Assembly (NCBI GenBank): GCA_015680905.1
Contig: CM027385.1
Coordinates: forward strand, 80,869,501 to 80,933,500
Direction: 5' to 3'
Source: Coptis chinensis
Lineage: Eukaryota > Streptophyta > Magnoliopsida > Ranunculales > Ranunculaceae
DNA: 64,000 nucleotides
Positions within the stretch are counted from its first letter, which is position 1. Each line of letters opens with the position of its first letter. Below, piece after piece: positions 28,831-40,729 of this stretch. The notes below the pieces were generated by a model that worked only from the letters and a program-made list of their open reading frames with translations, was not told the origin of the DNA and did no database searches. The translations under genes and the position numbers were made by a program.

Positions 28831-31800
28831 AATATCAAATATTTCAAATCCAACCTTTATCAAAAGGGTTTCTTTATTCCTTGGGGTAATTCCAATTTAC
28901 TCCAATATGAAATTTTAAAAATAACAATTTATTCTTTAGCCACTACTTACTTAAAAATAGAAAACTCAGTTAGGAAAACAACACTATAACATGCAAAAAT
29001 TCGATTATAAATTTCATAAGAAATTAACCGTTAAAACAAGCATTTTATTTTCCTAATCTTATCCCAACATTCCACTATAAAAGTATACACAAAACAACAA
29101 GCCAAACCAAATACCACAAAGAAACACTCCTACTACCCATTCACCACAATCCGAGGATCACCTAGACCTTCACTATCTAGGCTAACCTGGCTCCGATACC
29201 AAAATGTCACAGCCCGAATTTCTAAACAATAACAAAGTGAATATTTGAAATATAATTATCTCAAACATCACTAGGTTCACTTGTTTAAAAACCCAGACTA
29301 TGACGGAGAATACTACACATACAAACCCTAATATCCATGTCATAAAAGAAACAACTTAAATAACAATAATCCCAACAATTTATCCGCAATCTCTTTATTA
29401 AGATAACATCCTTCCAAATAAAACATCAAAACAAACTCTCCAAATAAAATTCATCACTACCATGTCCTTATGCCATGAAAAATAAACTACGTTATTACAT
29501 TCTTCCAACCAAGAAAATCAAACCTAAAAGAAACTAACGGACCGCTCGGGGCAGTAATCTAATAATCACACCCGGTTCCATCGCCTTCCACCTATGTTCT
29601 AAGAACACACCCACGCTGCCAAAACAAAGCAACATGGGTCAAAGAATTTGAATTTCTTTGGTATGAGTAGAACTAAACACATATAAACATTTTAAACTTT
29701 TCTTATCCAACTAACACTTTAAATTCTATCATAACCTAATCATTCTCGACTTGAAGACAAGTAGTTCCATCATCTCAAAGCGGCATAGTTTCTTCCCAAG
29801 CAAAACTTCCATTTTATTAACTTCCATCTCATTAACTTATTCTAATAACTCCTTTTTAATATCTAAATAATTGAATTACAACTTACCGATGTCGCCACAC
29901 AGATAAGGGTAGGACTGGCCCCTCAAGACAAAATATTATTAAGTCCTACCCTCCCATAAAAGAAAGTTAGAACTTGTATATATAAGCGGATGTAGATATT
30001 TTATATGTATTCAAAGGTAAACCCAAGCACGCTACAGATAAACAAATCCATTTCTCTTATCAATTAATCAATTACTTTTATCTTATACACCCACCCTTTA
30101 GTACCTTAGGTCATTCCGCATACATTCAAGGAATACCTATCAAATCACTAACGGGCCATTCATGGCACATTCAATGAATGCCCCGGGTCATTCCTCGCCA
30201 CATTCAAGGAATGCCCAATCCTACATTCCCATTACACTCAAGGAATTCAACTAACCCATTCAAGGCTAATACCTTAGTTCCTCTTTAGGGCAGTCCAAAC
30301 TATCTGGTCATTCATGGCACATTCAATGAATGCCTGGGTCATTCATGGCACATTCAATGAATACCCTTATATAACGCTAACGGGTCATTTATGGCACATT
30401 CAATAAATGCCCACCTAACATATACTTCATCGGGCCATAAACTCAATTCCAAAACTTGAGGCGTTGAGAGATCTAAAAGGTTCGCGGTAACTTTATTTAC
30501 GATTATTGAACTTTATTTTATGTATCATTTCAAAGAACTAATGAGTATCTTGATTCTCGTATTTTTGATTTCTGGCGTTATTAATTGGGGGGATGTCTTA
30601 ATGTCATAACGTTGATATCATAAAATAATTGCAAAATCACATATAGTTAATACACATACACACGTATATATATAGAGGTCTTAGCCTAAAGCCAAGCATG
30701 CTAATAGTCCTAGACTTATCCTATTAAACCGAATCATAATTTTAGGAAAAAGTCAAACTTTGGTCAATCGGGTCAAAGTCAACCCCGGGTCAAAGTCAAA
30801 GTCAAAGTCGAGTCCACTCGTCAATAAATCAATATTGGTCAACCTAACCTAAACTCCAAAACCCAAAAGCCCAAAGCACTAGGGCCCGTAGTCTAACTTA
30901 AGCCCAAAAACTAAAAGTCCAAAAGTAAAAAGAAATTAGCCCACGATTTTGGCCCAAGCCCAAAATCGTTTTTGGCTACTGTTCATCTCCTTCACCAAAC
31001 AAAACTTCCACCACCACCGACCATCACAACGGCCACCACCGGCCATCCATAAGTAAAACAAACCCAATGGGTTTGGTTCAGAAGAAAAACCCTAGCTACC
31101 TATATCAACAATTCACCATTCTATGATACTGAGAAAATCCAAATCGACACCATTGATGCTCCACAGAGCTCCAATCGTGTCCTCTCCAGCACCCATACAA
31201 CCATTTACGAAACCTCACAACAAAACAATCAAACCCGACAACAGTTAAGCAACAACCAACATTTCGAATAGTTTACTGGAGGATGGGCGTGCCGCCATTA
31301 ATGGCTGCGTGGAGCTTTCCACAGCACTCACCACGAATCCACTCTCAATCCCTCGCGACAATCAACACTCATCTATCACCAACACATCCTAACGCCCAAC
31401 ATCACCACAAATAAAAATAAAGAAATACTTCAAACACAAAACAGGAAGTACGGTTTGGCTTTTTGCCGCGACGGGCGACGCCATCAACATCAACCACCGT
31501 CTCCGACAGCTTTAAACTCTCAACTTGTCGAGTAATAGAGTCGGCACCATTACCGTGAGTCGTTACATCGCATATCGCGGACATTCCTATAAATCGGCCG
31601 ACAACATTAAAGGTTTTATTAATCGCAGACAAGATATCAGATTGGCTAAATAAAACATTATGTGAAATAAAGACCTCTGTATCACAAAATCGATGGTAAA
31701 CAAAAACAAAACGCGGAAATATCCACTCACGCTTTAAACCTAACAGCCTCCTACTTAATTTCTCCGAGTCCGAGCCGCCGTGGCTCCACCCTCCGTAAAT

Positions 31801-32032
31801 CGGCTTTTTCATCTCGCTTCCATTTTTTTATTTTATTCTCTTCTTCAAAACCCTATTATCTGTAATGTTTATATCTTTGGTCCTAAAACCCAAGCCCAAC
31901 ACCGACTTCTGCCCAAAACCCAAGTCCCCACGTGATCCCGAGTCCGTCAATCCAACGAATTTTTAAAATAAACAATTAAATTAATTAATTAAATGAAAAT
32001 ACGTGATAAAACACGCGGGGTGTTATACCACG

Positions 32033-32824
32033 TGTCCAGACTAATTACGATAAATCAGGAGAAAAAAAACTGCCGAGAAAAAAAGAAAAAATGAGCTGCG
32101 AGAAAACCCACCGTACCTCTTCCTTCCCAAAACCCTTCGTCTTTCTTCCTCTCCCAAAACCCTTCCTCTGTTTATCGAATATCGAAAAAGAAAAATCCCT
32201 TCCTCTAAACCAAACATTAAATTTTACGGAAACCTTATCAGAAAACCTCTTCTCCTTCGTTTCCTTTCAATTGTTTGACGAAGCCGATGACTCAGTCTTC
32301 AAACCACTCACCTCAACCCCACTATGGAAGGAAATTTTAGTTAATTAAACATCATTTATGTTACCATATTCGGTTTTCTGCTCTTTGATACACTGATTTT
32401 ATAAGATTTGTATTTGCCTTTTTAGTTTTTACTACATCTCTTGATTGAGATAATGGTTTTTGGCTTACTACTGCAAGGCCTAATAGGGACTCAGCTTAAG
32501 CAACAAATATACTTCTTGATCCATCGAAATAACAGGCAATTAATTTGTTTAGTTCCTTTTTGTTGTTTCGAGTGTTCATGTATAGTAGATGTTTAATTAA
32601 TGTGTAAGTCATTCATGTGACACACTTTATAAAGATGAATTTTATTTATAGTATTGAAACCAACACATACCATTATCGAAAAAGATCGTCACATGGGATG
32701 CCTCATTCCCAAGAAAAATAAAATGATAATTCAAATCCTTTTAAGATGAGCAATTAAGTCGAGATTAATCACTACCCAAGTATTTGTTGAGAAAGTCTGA
32801 TGTTGAGAAAGGTTATCCGAAGAT
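32033..32824. other. Helitron-like sequence after the LTR element; no recognised gene
   Basis: The first 30 bases continue Helitron-like terminus A. An 85-codon frame at 32091-32348 (MSCEKTHRTSSFPKPF at the start) has a start codon in a leader-like context but no family likeness that I recognise. It may be the 5' end of a captured gene. The rest is AT-rich. Confidence 0.4.
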
Positions 32825-33404
32825 TAAATTCTGATGTTGAGAAAGGTTTACCCCCTAAAAAGGAAACAATACTTAAGGTAGGGATGTCCCAATTGCTGAA
32901 GCAGTTTTACCGAGCTTTGTTGTAGAAGGATCTTGAGGTTGTTAATGCTGGTGGAGAGCGTAAACGTCTTCTGAATATAGCTATGCAGCTTCGTAAATGT
33001 TGTAACCATCCATATCTATTCCAAGGCACTGAGCCTGGCCCTCCTTATACTACAGGAGACCATCTTATTACCAGTGCAGGTACATTTTATTTCTGTAATG
33101 CTTCTTGATTTATTGGGATTTAATGATCAATCAACTTACTTCCAATTTATCCCCCCTCCCTCCCTCCACCAAAGGGAAAATGGTTCTTTTGGATAATCTA
33201 CTTCCAAAGCTGAAAGAACGAGATTTGAGGGTCCTAATATTTTACCAGTATTTGTCCCATGCTCTATGGCGTTTTACTTTTCTCAAAATAGTTCTCATTC
33301 ATGGTGTAGTGATTTCCTTTTATTATTTGGCCTTTGGCACATTTACTTTGTAATTAGATGACTAGACTGCTAGACATTTTGGAAGACTATTCAGTGTTAC
33401 GTGG
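32825..33404 (+). pseudogene. ISWI chromatin remodeler fragment (CHR11/CHR17-like)
   Basis: Three exon pieces in order match the centre of the SNF2 ATPase of plant ISWI proteins. 32825-33079 encodes LPPKKETILKVGMSQ, then [20 protein letters not shown] and [20 protein letters not shown]. 33175-33247 encodes GKMVLLDNLLPKLKERD. 33358-33404 encodes MTRLLDILEDYSVLRG. Introns are kept between them, so this is a genomic, not processed, copy. A stop interrupts the first piece (LL*KDLEVV where family members have Gln), and part of the preceding sequence is locally duplicated near 32800-32835. The copy is cut off at 33404 exactly where Helitron-like terminus B begins. Confidence 0.88.
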
Positions 33405-33500
33405 GTAGTATATATTATAGCTCTCCCCTCCTCAATTGAGAAAGCGTTGCTAGAGGGTCCACGTGTCCCTACTAATTACGATAAATCAGGAGAGTTGCTA
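33405..33500 (+). mobile_element. Helitron-like 5' terminus B (intact copy)
   Basis: TATATATTATAGCTCTCCCC, then CTCAATTGAG, GGTCCACGTGTCC and CTAATTACGATAAATCAGG, matches terminus A (25044-25105 joined to 32028-32060). No LTR element lies within this copy, so it shows the unoccupied target with a single CCACG. It abuts the truncated ISWI exon. Confidence 0.55.
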
Positions 33501-34137
33501 GAGTGAAAAAAAAATTGCGGATAAGATTCTAAACCCACGAGTCCCCCAAAACCTTCTTTCTCCTTATCTCTTTTTGCAAATTGTCCCATAAGTATCGTTT
33601 TATCTTCCCATCTTAAACAGGGACTTTCGGATTTTCCCACCAACAGAGATAAAGGCAAGTGCATTCCTTTCATTTCGAGATTGAACAGCAGCTGGTTGAA
33701 TTAGTCGAAGAAGAATTGAAGTCGAGTCAGTTGGGATGGAATAGGCCCAACTGAACTAATTGCTTCTATTCCAAATAGGGCTCGGAAGAAATTCTCATCC
33801 AGATGCTATCAATATCGTTAAGACTACTGATTTGCTTCATTTATGCTCTTCTCTGTTTACGGGGAATTTGATAGGATAGAGATCGGTCTTATAAGATTGC
33901 CTTTAGCCACCCCATCCTAACTCTAGCTAGCCTAATTGAAATGGTGTTGGAGCAAAAAAGACAATTTATACCCACTATAGACTACTCCATTGATAAGAAC
34001 AGTCTTCCTCCGATGTGATTCGCAAGGATGAACTTTATGTTGGAATTATATTCTATCGAATTTATGCTAGATAAAACCATAGTGCTATTTCTCCATCTAA
34101 AAGAAGATAGAATATATTCACGATTTGTATGCATATC
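33501..34137. other. Unrecognised stretch within the mosaic
   Basis: About 640 bp with only short frames. Its base composition is less AT-rich than the neighbourhood, which could mean captured leader or organelle-like sequence. I do not recognise it. Confidence 0.3.
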
Positions 34138-34200
34138 TTGACAGAACAAAATTGTATAAGCTTAAGCTTGGAGAGATTGTTACAACTATTCCTACCATTG
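34138..34200 (+). pseudogene. ARF-type small GTPase exon fragment
   Basis: The frame LYKLKLGEIVTTIPTIG is the well-known segment of ADP-ribosylation factor 1, from just after the P-loop lysine to switch I. It ends at the same exon border as plant ARF1 genes and is followed by GCAAGTAAG. The P-loop itself is replaced upstream. There is no continuation (the family goes on FNVETVEYKN), so this is an isolated exon piece. Confidence 0.8.
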
Positions 34201-34837
34201 GCAAGTAAGTTAAATTTTCAATATTTGTGGCTATTTGATTTATTATATATATTGTTAAGCCTTTTTGAGTGACGAGGGTTGTGAATTATTTTTGTTGCAG
34301 AGAGGACATTAGAATTCTTTGGAAATGATGTCAGTGTTCTTTTTGGTGTTGGGTCTTGGTGGACTTGCTCTTGGATTGGTTTTTACCGTGGGTTGGATTT
34401 TCTACTTCATAGGTTACTCCACTGGTGATCCAAATAACCATATGAAGGCTGGGTATGAAATTATGAATTAAATCCTTTTAATTTAGCATCATTTTCATCA
34501 ATTGTCAAGTTAGATGTAACATTTAGGATCTAGATATCTGAAAGCATCTACTGCTTAATGGTTACTTAAAATGTAAGTCACATAGTAACACTGATATTAG
34601 AGGGTACTGAATTAGGCAGCAATCTTCTAGGTATCATGTATTATCGTTTGGCTGTAGAGGAGTTTTATTGAACAAATCAATTAGAACATTGTTATCACTT
34701 TGGATTTTCATCACATAGACATTAGTCGAGCTTTGATGCCTACAATCACATTTTTCTTTGAATTGATAGTTTATTCCTAGCATTTAACTGAATTGTATTA
34801 ACTTATATTTGTTGTCATATAACAAATTGTTTTATAG
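34201..34837. other. Unassigned part of the mosaic
   Basis: After a TTGCAG acceptor-like site near 34300, a frame encodes a hydrophobic run (FFLVLGLGGLALGLVFTVGW) and then YSTGDPNN. It may be another captured exon of a membrane protein. I do not recognise it. The rest is AT-rich intron-like sequence. Confidence 0.3.
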
Positions 34838-35518
34838 ACTGTTTGAATGTTGATGTTGTGGCGTTGGGAAATATGGTTTATGTTCGTTTTCTTTCTGTTG
34901 CTGGGACGAGAAATATAAATTGGAATTCAGCATCACAAGTGTGGAATAAACTTCCTAATTTGATTGGTTTAGCCGTTTCGAGGACTGGAATTTTTCCAAC
35001 CGAGGTTTTGAAACTGTTGTCGTTAACAGAAAGCTTGAAGGTCATGTGTGCTCTGAACTATCCATCTCTTGAAGCAAAATGATTTTGTGAGATATAGTAT
35101 AAGAGATAAGTTGTTACTTGCCTTCTTCAAGGACACATTTAAAGGAGTTGTTTAAGCTATTTGCCGATAATATAAAGGACAGGAGTGTGTTTGTAGATTG
35201 GAGTGATAAAGAAAATTGGGGACAAGTACTTGAATCCAATTATGATTTGGCTAGAGTCGATTCTTTCTCAGTCACTTTTACGCATTGTTGAGAGCAATCC
35301 ACAGTGGTTAGGTGAGTTCTGGATCAGTCAAGGTGTTGCGTTGTTGTTAAGTTTAGTGCAGAGCTTTCAGGAAGACGTCCAAGAAAGAGCAGCAACAGGA
35401 TTGACAACTTTTGTTGTCATTTGAAAATGCTACTGTTGAGTCCAATGGTGGAATAAGGCTCCTTCTGGACCTTGCAAAATCTTCTTCTCGGGAGGGCCTT
35501 CAGTCTGAAGCAACCAAG
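34838..35518 (+). pseudogene. ARABIDILLO (F-box/armadillo protein) fragment
   Basis: ARABIDILLO proteins are nuclear armadillo-repeat F-box-type proteins that promote lateral roots in Arabidopsis. After a TTTATAG acceptor the sequence encodes VDVVALGNMVYVRFLSVAGT, KLPNLIGLAVSRTG and LKVMCALNYPSLE. After a broken stretch it encodes NPIMIWLESILSQSLLRI, QGVALLLSLVQS, QEDVQERAATGLTTFVVI and GGIRLLLDLAKSS, ending at a GT donor. These match the junction between the LRR-like region and the first armadillo repeats. At least two stops or frame changes (near 35080 and 35421) rule out function. Confidence 0.85.
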
Positions 35519-38500
35519 GTTAGCTTCTTTGTTCCATTTTTAAAAGATCGAGGATATGGATGCATAAAATAACTATTTGGCATTAGATTCATTAAGGACT
35601 CATAGAATTTAGTAATAAGTTGGCAATATATATGTATTATTTATTTAATTTCATAGTTGAATAGTTTGAACATGTGATTTTTTATTAAAAGATGAAGCAA
35701 TTTGTTTAGGGACAATTGACAAGTAATATATTTGTTATGAACCAATCCTTGGTTAGCGAACTAGATTTTTACTTTATTAATTCCTTATTGTACGTTATGA
35801 ACTAATCCATTGTTTATCATGTATTCATGTTTGCCTATTTGTTATTGAAGCTTAACTGAAAATAACTACACACTTTTATGATTGGTAGACCATGTGGTTT
35901 AATTTGTTTTAATAAATTGAGAATCAGTTTGGTCAACATTCTACTTACGCCTCTCACGCTTATATTGCATGCGTAAGCCCTCCTGTCTGATGCTCTCAAA
36001 AAATTTAAATCTTAATTTCAAGCTTCTTCTAATGGAAGCATCAATCTCTTAACATATACCACGACGTGACATAATGTGCTAAGAACTATGCATATTGGAT
36101 TTGACTTTCCCCTTCATAAATGATTCCGCTTAAACCAAAGTAGAGACAAACAGCATATTCAGAAGCATTCTCCATTAATATCATATCGAGTCATCAAGTT
36201 TTGGTGAGCATATTATTTTTTTATTTCCTTTCAATATTGATTCACTGAGTTTTATATCTTTTCAGATTGTTATACAATTTGATTATCGAAAAACAAAAAA
36301 AGATTGTTATATCTCATTGTTGGATAATTGAACTTTTAGTCAGAGAGAGAGTCTATCTTTTACTTCATTACATTTCTTCAATAATGTATTTGGAGATTTG
36401 GTTATCTTGCTTTGTTCCATAATGCCTAGGAGTAACCATATGTTGATGTTGAACTTATAGTCATTGAGTGTAATCCTAGACGTATACTAATAACGGAAAA
36501 CCTACAACAAAATATTTGCGTTTGTAATCATTAGTCTATCAAATAGTAACAGTGGAGAACCACAATGCAATATTTGACTACTTCTGTCAGGTTTCAATGA
36601 GGGGGTTTGCTTTGAGAAACTACTTGACTATTATTTTTAACTTCTCTTTCTTTAGTTTATGATGAAACTAATTAACCAAATTTACAGATAAAAAATAACC
36701 TTGAAACAACACGTGTTGAACTTGAACAAAGTGAACAACTTTGATTCATTTGTAGAATGACAAGTAAAGTATATTGCATTAGAAGTTTTATATATTAACG
36801 TGGAGTAACAAGACGAATTTGTTTCCATTTTTATAATTACAGGGAAACACTCAATACCCATGTAGGATTACATAACCTCAATTAGCTCAACACAAAAAGA
36901 CATGTAGCACCTATATAAGTCGTATGAGGTACAAGAGTGGTAGATGATTCACTTTGGGCTGAAAGAACTCCTCTCGGGGAAGCATAAATATGACGGGAAC
37001 TACCAGGTATGATGTTGCTTACAATATTAATTCCATCCTTTGGGTCTTCCAATCTTATGGTCAATTGGTGAGAATTATTCCTCCTCTCCATGCAGAATCA
37101 AACAGTAGTACCTTTATCAGATAGCTTTAGGTAGCTTATCAAACCAATTTGGTTTTTTTAATGATAAGGTTATCAAACCTAAATCATTTTCTTTCATGCA
37201 ACAACTTTTTTTTTAATGATAAGCTAGGGTTGAGTAGACCCCTCCTGCATTAATTTGCAAATTTAAGACACACCTTATTACCTGATATAGATCACCTTTT
37301 TTAACAGTAGTGAGGTCCCTATCCAAGTGAAGGTATATAATACATGACATGATGGTATAAAGAATCATTCTGTCCAACAAATATTCTGCTACCTACAAAG
37401 TTAATCTCTCTAAATGTGTGTGTGATAGCAAAAATTTTAAAACTACTACATAATATAGTTCAACAACTTAGGTTCTTATTGATTAACCGATTTTTTATTG
37501 TTAATGTTGCAATCTGAATAGTGATTAAATAGTGTTTTGATGTTAACATCAAAAACAGGTAATGGGATAGAATTAAAAGCTAGCAGCTTAATGACCAATA
37601 AGCACCACTTTTCATAGGCGTACCACCTGATTTTTTATTTTATTTTTTTGGTTTTGTTAAACTGTATATGTCATTGTACATATACAACATCATCCCCTAG
37701 AACTGATGCATATATATACGTACACACACAAAACAAGTAAATTTGACATGTAAAGGAGGCGTGGTAGCTAATGGGTGACTGATCTCTGATGCTTTGTATT
37801 TCACAGCATGTGGCATATGGGGAGAATTGAAGAACATAAACAAGGATGGTAAGCAAATGCATCTTTTATTTCCTATTGTTGCATTATGGTATCTTTTATA
37901 ATGCAACTACTATTCTAATGAGTTTGATTCGATTTATAGCTATAATAAGTACCATACCAACATAAAAATCCATCTATAAGTAGTTATTCAAGTCACTTAC
38001 TCATTCATTGCTTTTCTTTTAGAACTGAGTAAGATTTCAGCTGTTAGATTTTTGTCATGCCACTTGTTTTGTTTTGGTTAATATTCTCTAAAACAAGAAA
38101 TTAACATATAAAATTATACTTCCAAGACTAAGAATTTCATTTCATATCCGTGTGTAATACACTACTACTACTGGGAAAACAAAATCATAAGTTACAATTT
38201 CAGTAACTTGATTTCTGTTTCAAACAATGAAGGAGAAGTTTCTCAAGAGAGTATAGAAACTGTGCATGGAGGAGGAGAAAGTATGCATATATAGTTCACT
38301 AGGCCTCTGTTGTCAATCAATGAACTAAAGGTTAAGCTTTACACAATCTAATTAGGTTAGTGTCACATGTTTGCCGGTTATATATGATCAAGGAAGCTTT
38401 GTTGAAGTTGCATAATGATGTCATTGATCTTTTCTAGACAGAGATTTTATTATTTGGTACATAATCACTCCTTTCATTAATTAACCATCCTATTAGCCAA

Positions 38501-39020
38501 CTTATTTATTTATGATTAGCCAAATTATTTACTTTGCAAGTCATGAGCACAATACTATCACTGAAATGAAAGTGTAGATGAGTTCAATTCCTCCATTGTT
38601 GAGGCCGAATAGAGCACCAAAGGGTTGTAGATCAAAATACTTGATCCGGTTCAACAGATATAAGGGAATTGTATTATGATGGACTGTAATTAGCGATGTT
38701 GGAATTTATATATAGGACCTCTCAATAGCATTATCTGAACTATATATATTCGTCATTTTTGTTGTCGCATTGAATTAAAATTGTCTGAGGTGATTCTGCC
38801 AGGTGATTTTGTCTCATTGAATCAAAATTATGTGAATATAGGACCCTCTTAGGGTGATTTGTCTTTCTTTTTTGTGTTTTTACATTGGGATGATTATGAG
38901 GATTATGATGTCAATAAGATGATGTTATCATTTGCAATATTGTTGGTGGCAACATAGTTGACTCGAGGGAAAGTATTGAAGGTGGCAGCACCAGGGTAGG
39001 CTTGACGAATCTTCTTCACA
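35519..39020. other. 3.5 kb without a recognisable gene
   Basis: AT-rich throughout. A 69-codon minus frame at 36882-37091 (MERRNNSHQLTIRLEDPKDG at the start) is less AT-rich than its surroundings and could be one more captured exon, but I do not recognise it. No other support for genes. Confidence 0.5.
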
Positions 39021-39837
39021 TTGTATTTGACTTCAAAGTTGACTTTTTCAATGTTTGTCCAAATTTATCTTATTTTGTTGTTGATGTCTAGCAGAGAGAA
39101 GCACCTTCCAATCCATCTATTGGTGCCCCACGCCATCATATCTCATTCACTTTGCTATGTGAGATGCACTATGGAGTTTAAGGTCACTTTGAAGAGTCTT
39201 CGTAATGTGGTTTCTACATCTACTCGGGATTCATCTGTGGATGATCAACCTCAAAGGATAAGCTCAGTTGCAAGATTTCCAAGTGCTGTGACAACTATTT
39301 TCAAAGTTGCAGCTGAAGCGGCTGAAGACGTTACTGAGGTCAGAGGTTTTGCAAATGTGTTTGATCGGTTGGGTCATGGTCTAAATGTATCAAGGGTGAC
39401 AAACTACGGGTCAGAAGTTAAAGCAACCCCTATGGAAGATGCAGAGTATGAAGATTTTAATGACAATGTTATAGAAACTCAGTCCACTCATCCTAAAAGA
39501 AACAAGTATGTTGAAGAGGAACACTAGTACAGCCTACGATTCTGCTTCTGATAATGAGGGTTATGATGATGTGAATGTTGGGCATAGGGTAATGAGTGCT
39601 TCTCAGACCGGCACATCTTTTGGAAACAAGGACGATGATTCCCTGATGGTGCAGTATAGTGTAGCCAATGACACAAATGAACTTGCAAGAAACAAGGTAA
39701 AGGATCAGAATCCAACTGCTACTGGAGCGACCACAGTGAATGTAAATACGTGGAAACCACCACATTACCAGGCAGCACAAGAGATGAAAGAATTTAAGAA
39801 TCTGGAGGGTGTTCAAAACAGAGTGACACTGGTGTTC
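39021..39837 (+). pseudogene. Unrecognised protein-coding fragment, frame-broken
   Basis: A frame at 39021-39527 ends EDAEYEDFNDNVIETQSTHP. A second frame, overlapping from 39508, goes on AYDSASDNEGYDDVNVG and NVNTWKPPHYQAAQE. The style is continuous: acidic, Ser/Asp-rich, low-complexity, codon use well above the AT-rich background. The two therefore look like halves of one host protein with a frameshift near 39520. I do not recognise the family. It sits in the mosaic of captured fragments and runs straight into a FAR1-like piece. Confidence 0.5.
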
Positions 39838-40012
39838 AGAACATATGGGGGTAGGCTAACACCTGAGGAGCAAAAGGTTTTGTTTCAGATGACCTTACGT
39901 GGAGTCAAGCCAAAACAGGTTCTTAATGTCATCAAAGAGCGAGATCCAAATAATTCTTCTAAGTTGCAACACATATACAATGCACGTGCCAAATTAATAA
40001 ATGTTGAAAAGA
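39838..40012 (+). pseudogene. FAR1/MULE transposase-like segment
   Basis: In the same frame as the preceding fragment, the sequence LTPEEQKVLFQMTLRGVKPK, then QVLNVIKERDPNNSS and IYNARAKL, resembles the segment before the transposase core of plant MULE/FAR1-related proteins (KP-IL-TLKE...N-YNAR pattern). Only about 55 residues are present. The match is by pattern from memory. Confidence 0.5.
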
Positions 40013-40021
40013 ATGGAAGCT

Positions 40022-40729
40022 GTCCCCAACTCTCCTTCTTTCCAACATGTACCAGCACCCCAACACGATCACCCCTGGTGTTGATGGCCAAGGACAACCT
40101 ATTGACCCTCGCAAGATCCAGGAATACTTTGAAGACTTTTACGAGGATATCTATGAGGAGCTCCACAAGTTTGGCGAGATTGAGAGTCTCAACATTTGCA
40201 ACAACCTCGCTGATCACATGGTTGGCAATGTCTATGTTCAGTTCACTGAGGAAGACCAGGCTGCTGCTGCTTTGAAAGCCTTGCAGGGCCATTTCTATTC
40301 TGGCAGCCCCATTATTGCTGATTTCTCCCCCGTTACCGACTTCCGTGAGGCTATGTGCCGACAATTTGAGGAGAACAACTGCAACCGAGGTGGTTACTAT
40401 AATTTTATGCACGTCAAACAAATTGGCAGGGACTTGAGGAAAAAACTTTATGGATCCTACCACCGTCGCTCTAGGGGGAGTCGTAGTCGAAGCAGGAGTA
40501 TGAGCCCACACCGCAGAAGACACTCAGAGGGGCTTGGGACTATCGAGATCGAGGGGATTACTATGGAAATTGCCGAAGAAGTGCTGACAGGCATGGTAGA
40601 TATGACAGCGATGGTGGGAGAAGACGACATGGGAGCCCAAGGCACACCGGAAGTTCTGCAAAGGAGGGGAGTGAGGAACGGAGGGCGAAGATTGAAGAGT
40701 GGAACAAGGAAAGGGAGGGGAGGTACTGA
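40022..40729 (+). pseudogene. U2AF small subunit (U2AF35) fragment
   Basis: U2AF35 reads the AG of 3' splice sites. The frame begins [20 protein letters not shown], as in plant U2AF35 after its first zinc finger. It runs through the UHM domain ([57 protein letters not shown]) and the second CCCH finger ([19 protein letters not shown]) into the RS tail. In that finger one Cys position is Tyr. The frame shifts near 40530. The original frame then ends in [13 protein letters not shown] and TGA at 40727-40729. The N-terminal third is missing, so this is a 5'-truncated copy. Plant U2AF35 coding regions are normally intronless, so the lack of introns does not prove retroposition. Confidence 0.88.

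Larger units (their letters stand above)
25106..32027 (-). mobile_element. LARD-like LTR retrotransposon with 2.8-kb LTRs and no coding core
   Basis: The LTRs lie at 25106-27912 (2,807 bp) and 29205-32027 (2,823 bp). Both start TGTCACAGCCCG and end GGTGTTATA. A 5-bp duplication CCACG flanks the whole unit at 25101-25105 and 32028-32032. The primer-binding site TGGTATCGGAGCC is on the minus strand at 29189-29201, beside the right LTR, so the element reads right to left. The 1,292-bp interior (27913-29204) holds no recognisable gag or pol, which makes it a large retrotransposon derivative moved in trans. The LTRs are largely identical, so the age is modest. The 60-136-residue frames inside are not recognisable proteins. 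Confidence 0.92.

Noticed and set aside
28605-28989. Overlapping frames rich in HTND repeats
   Set aside because: They are translations of a short tandem repeat inside a non-coding LTR element.
31402-31812. 136-codon minus frame in the right LTR
   Set aside because: It lies inside an LTR, is not open in the other LTR and has no recognisable domain.
32091-32348. 85-codon frame just after the LARD element
   Set aside because: Kept only as a possible captured 5' end. No family is recognised and no splice or promoter evidence supports a separate gene.
36882-37091. 69-codon minus frame with mixed codon use
   Set aside because: No family recognised, no neighbouring exons and no splice signals that would extend it.
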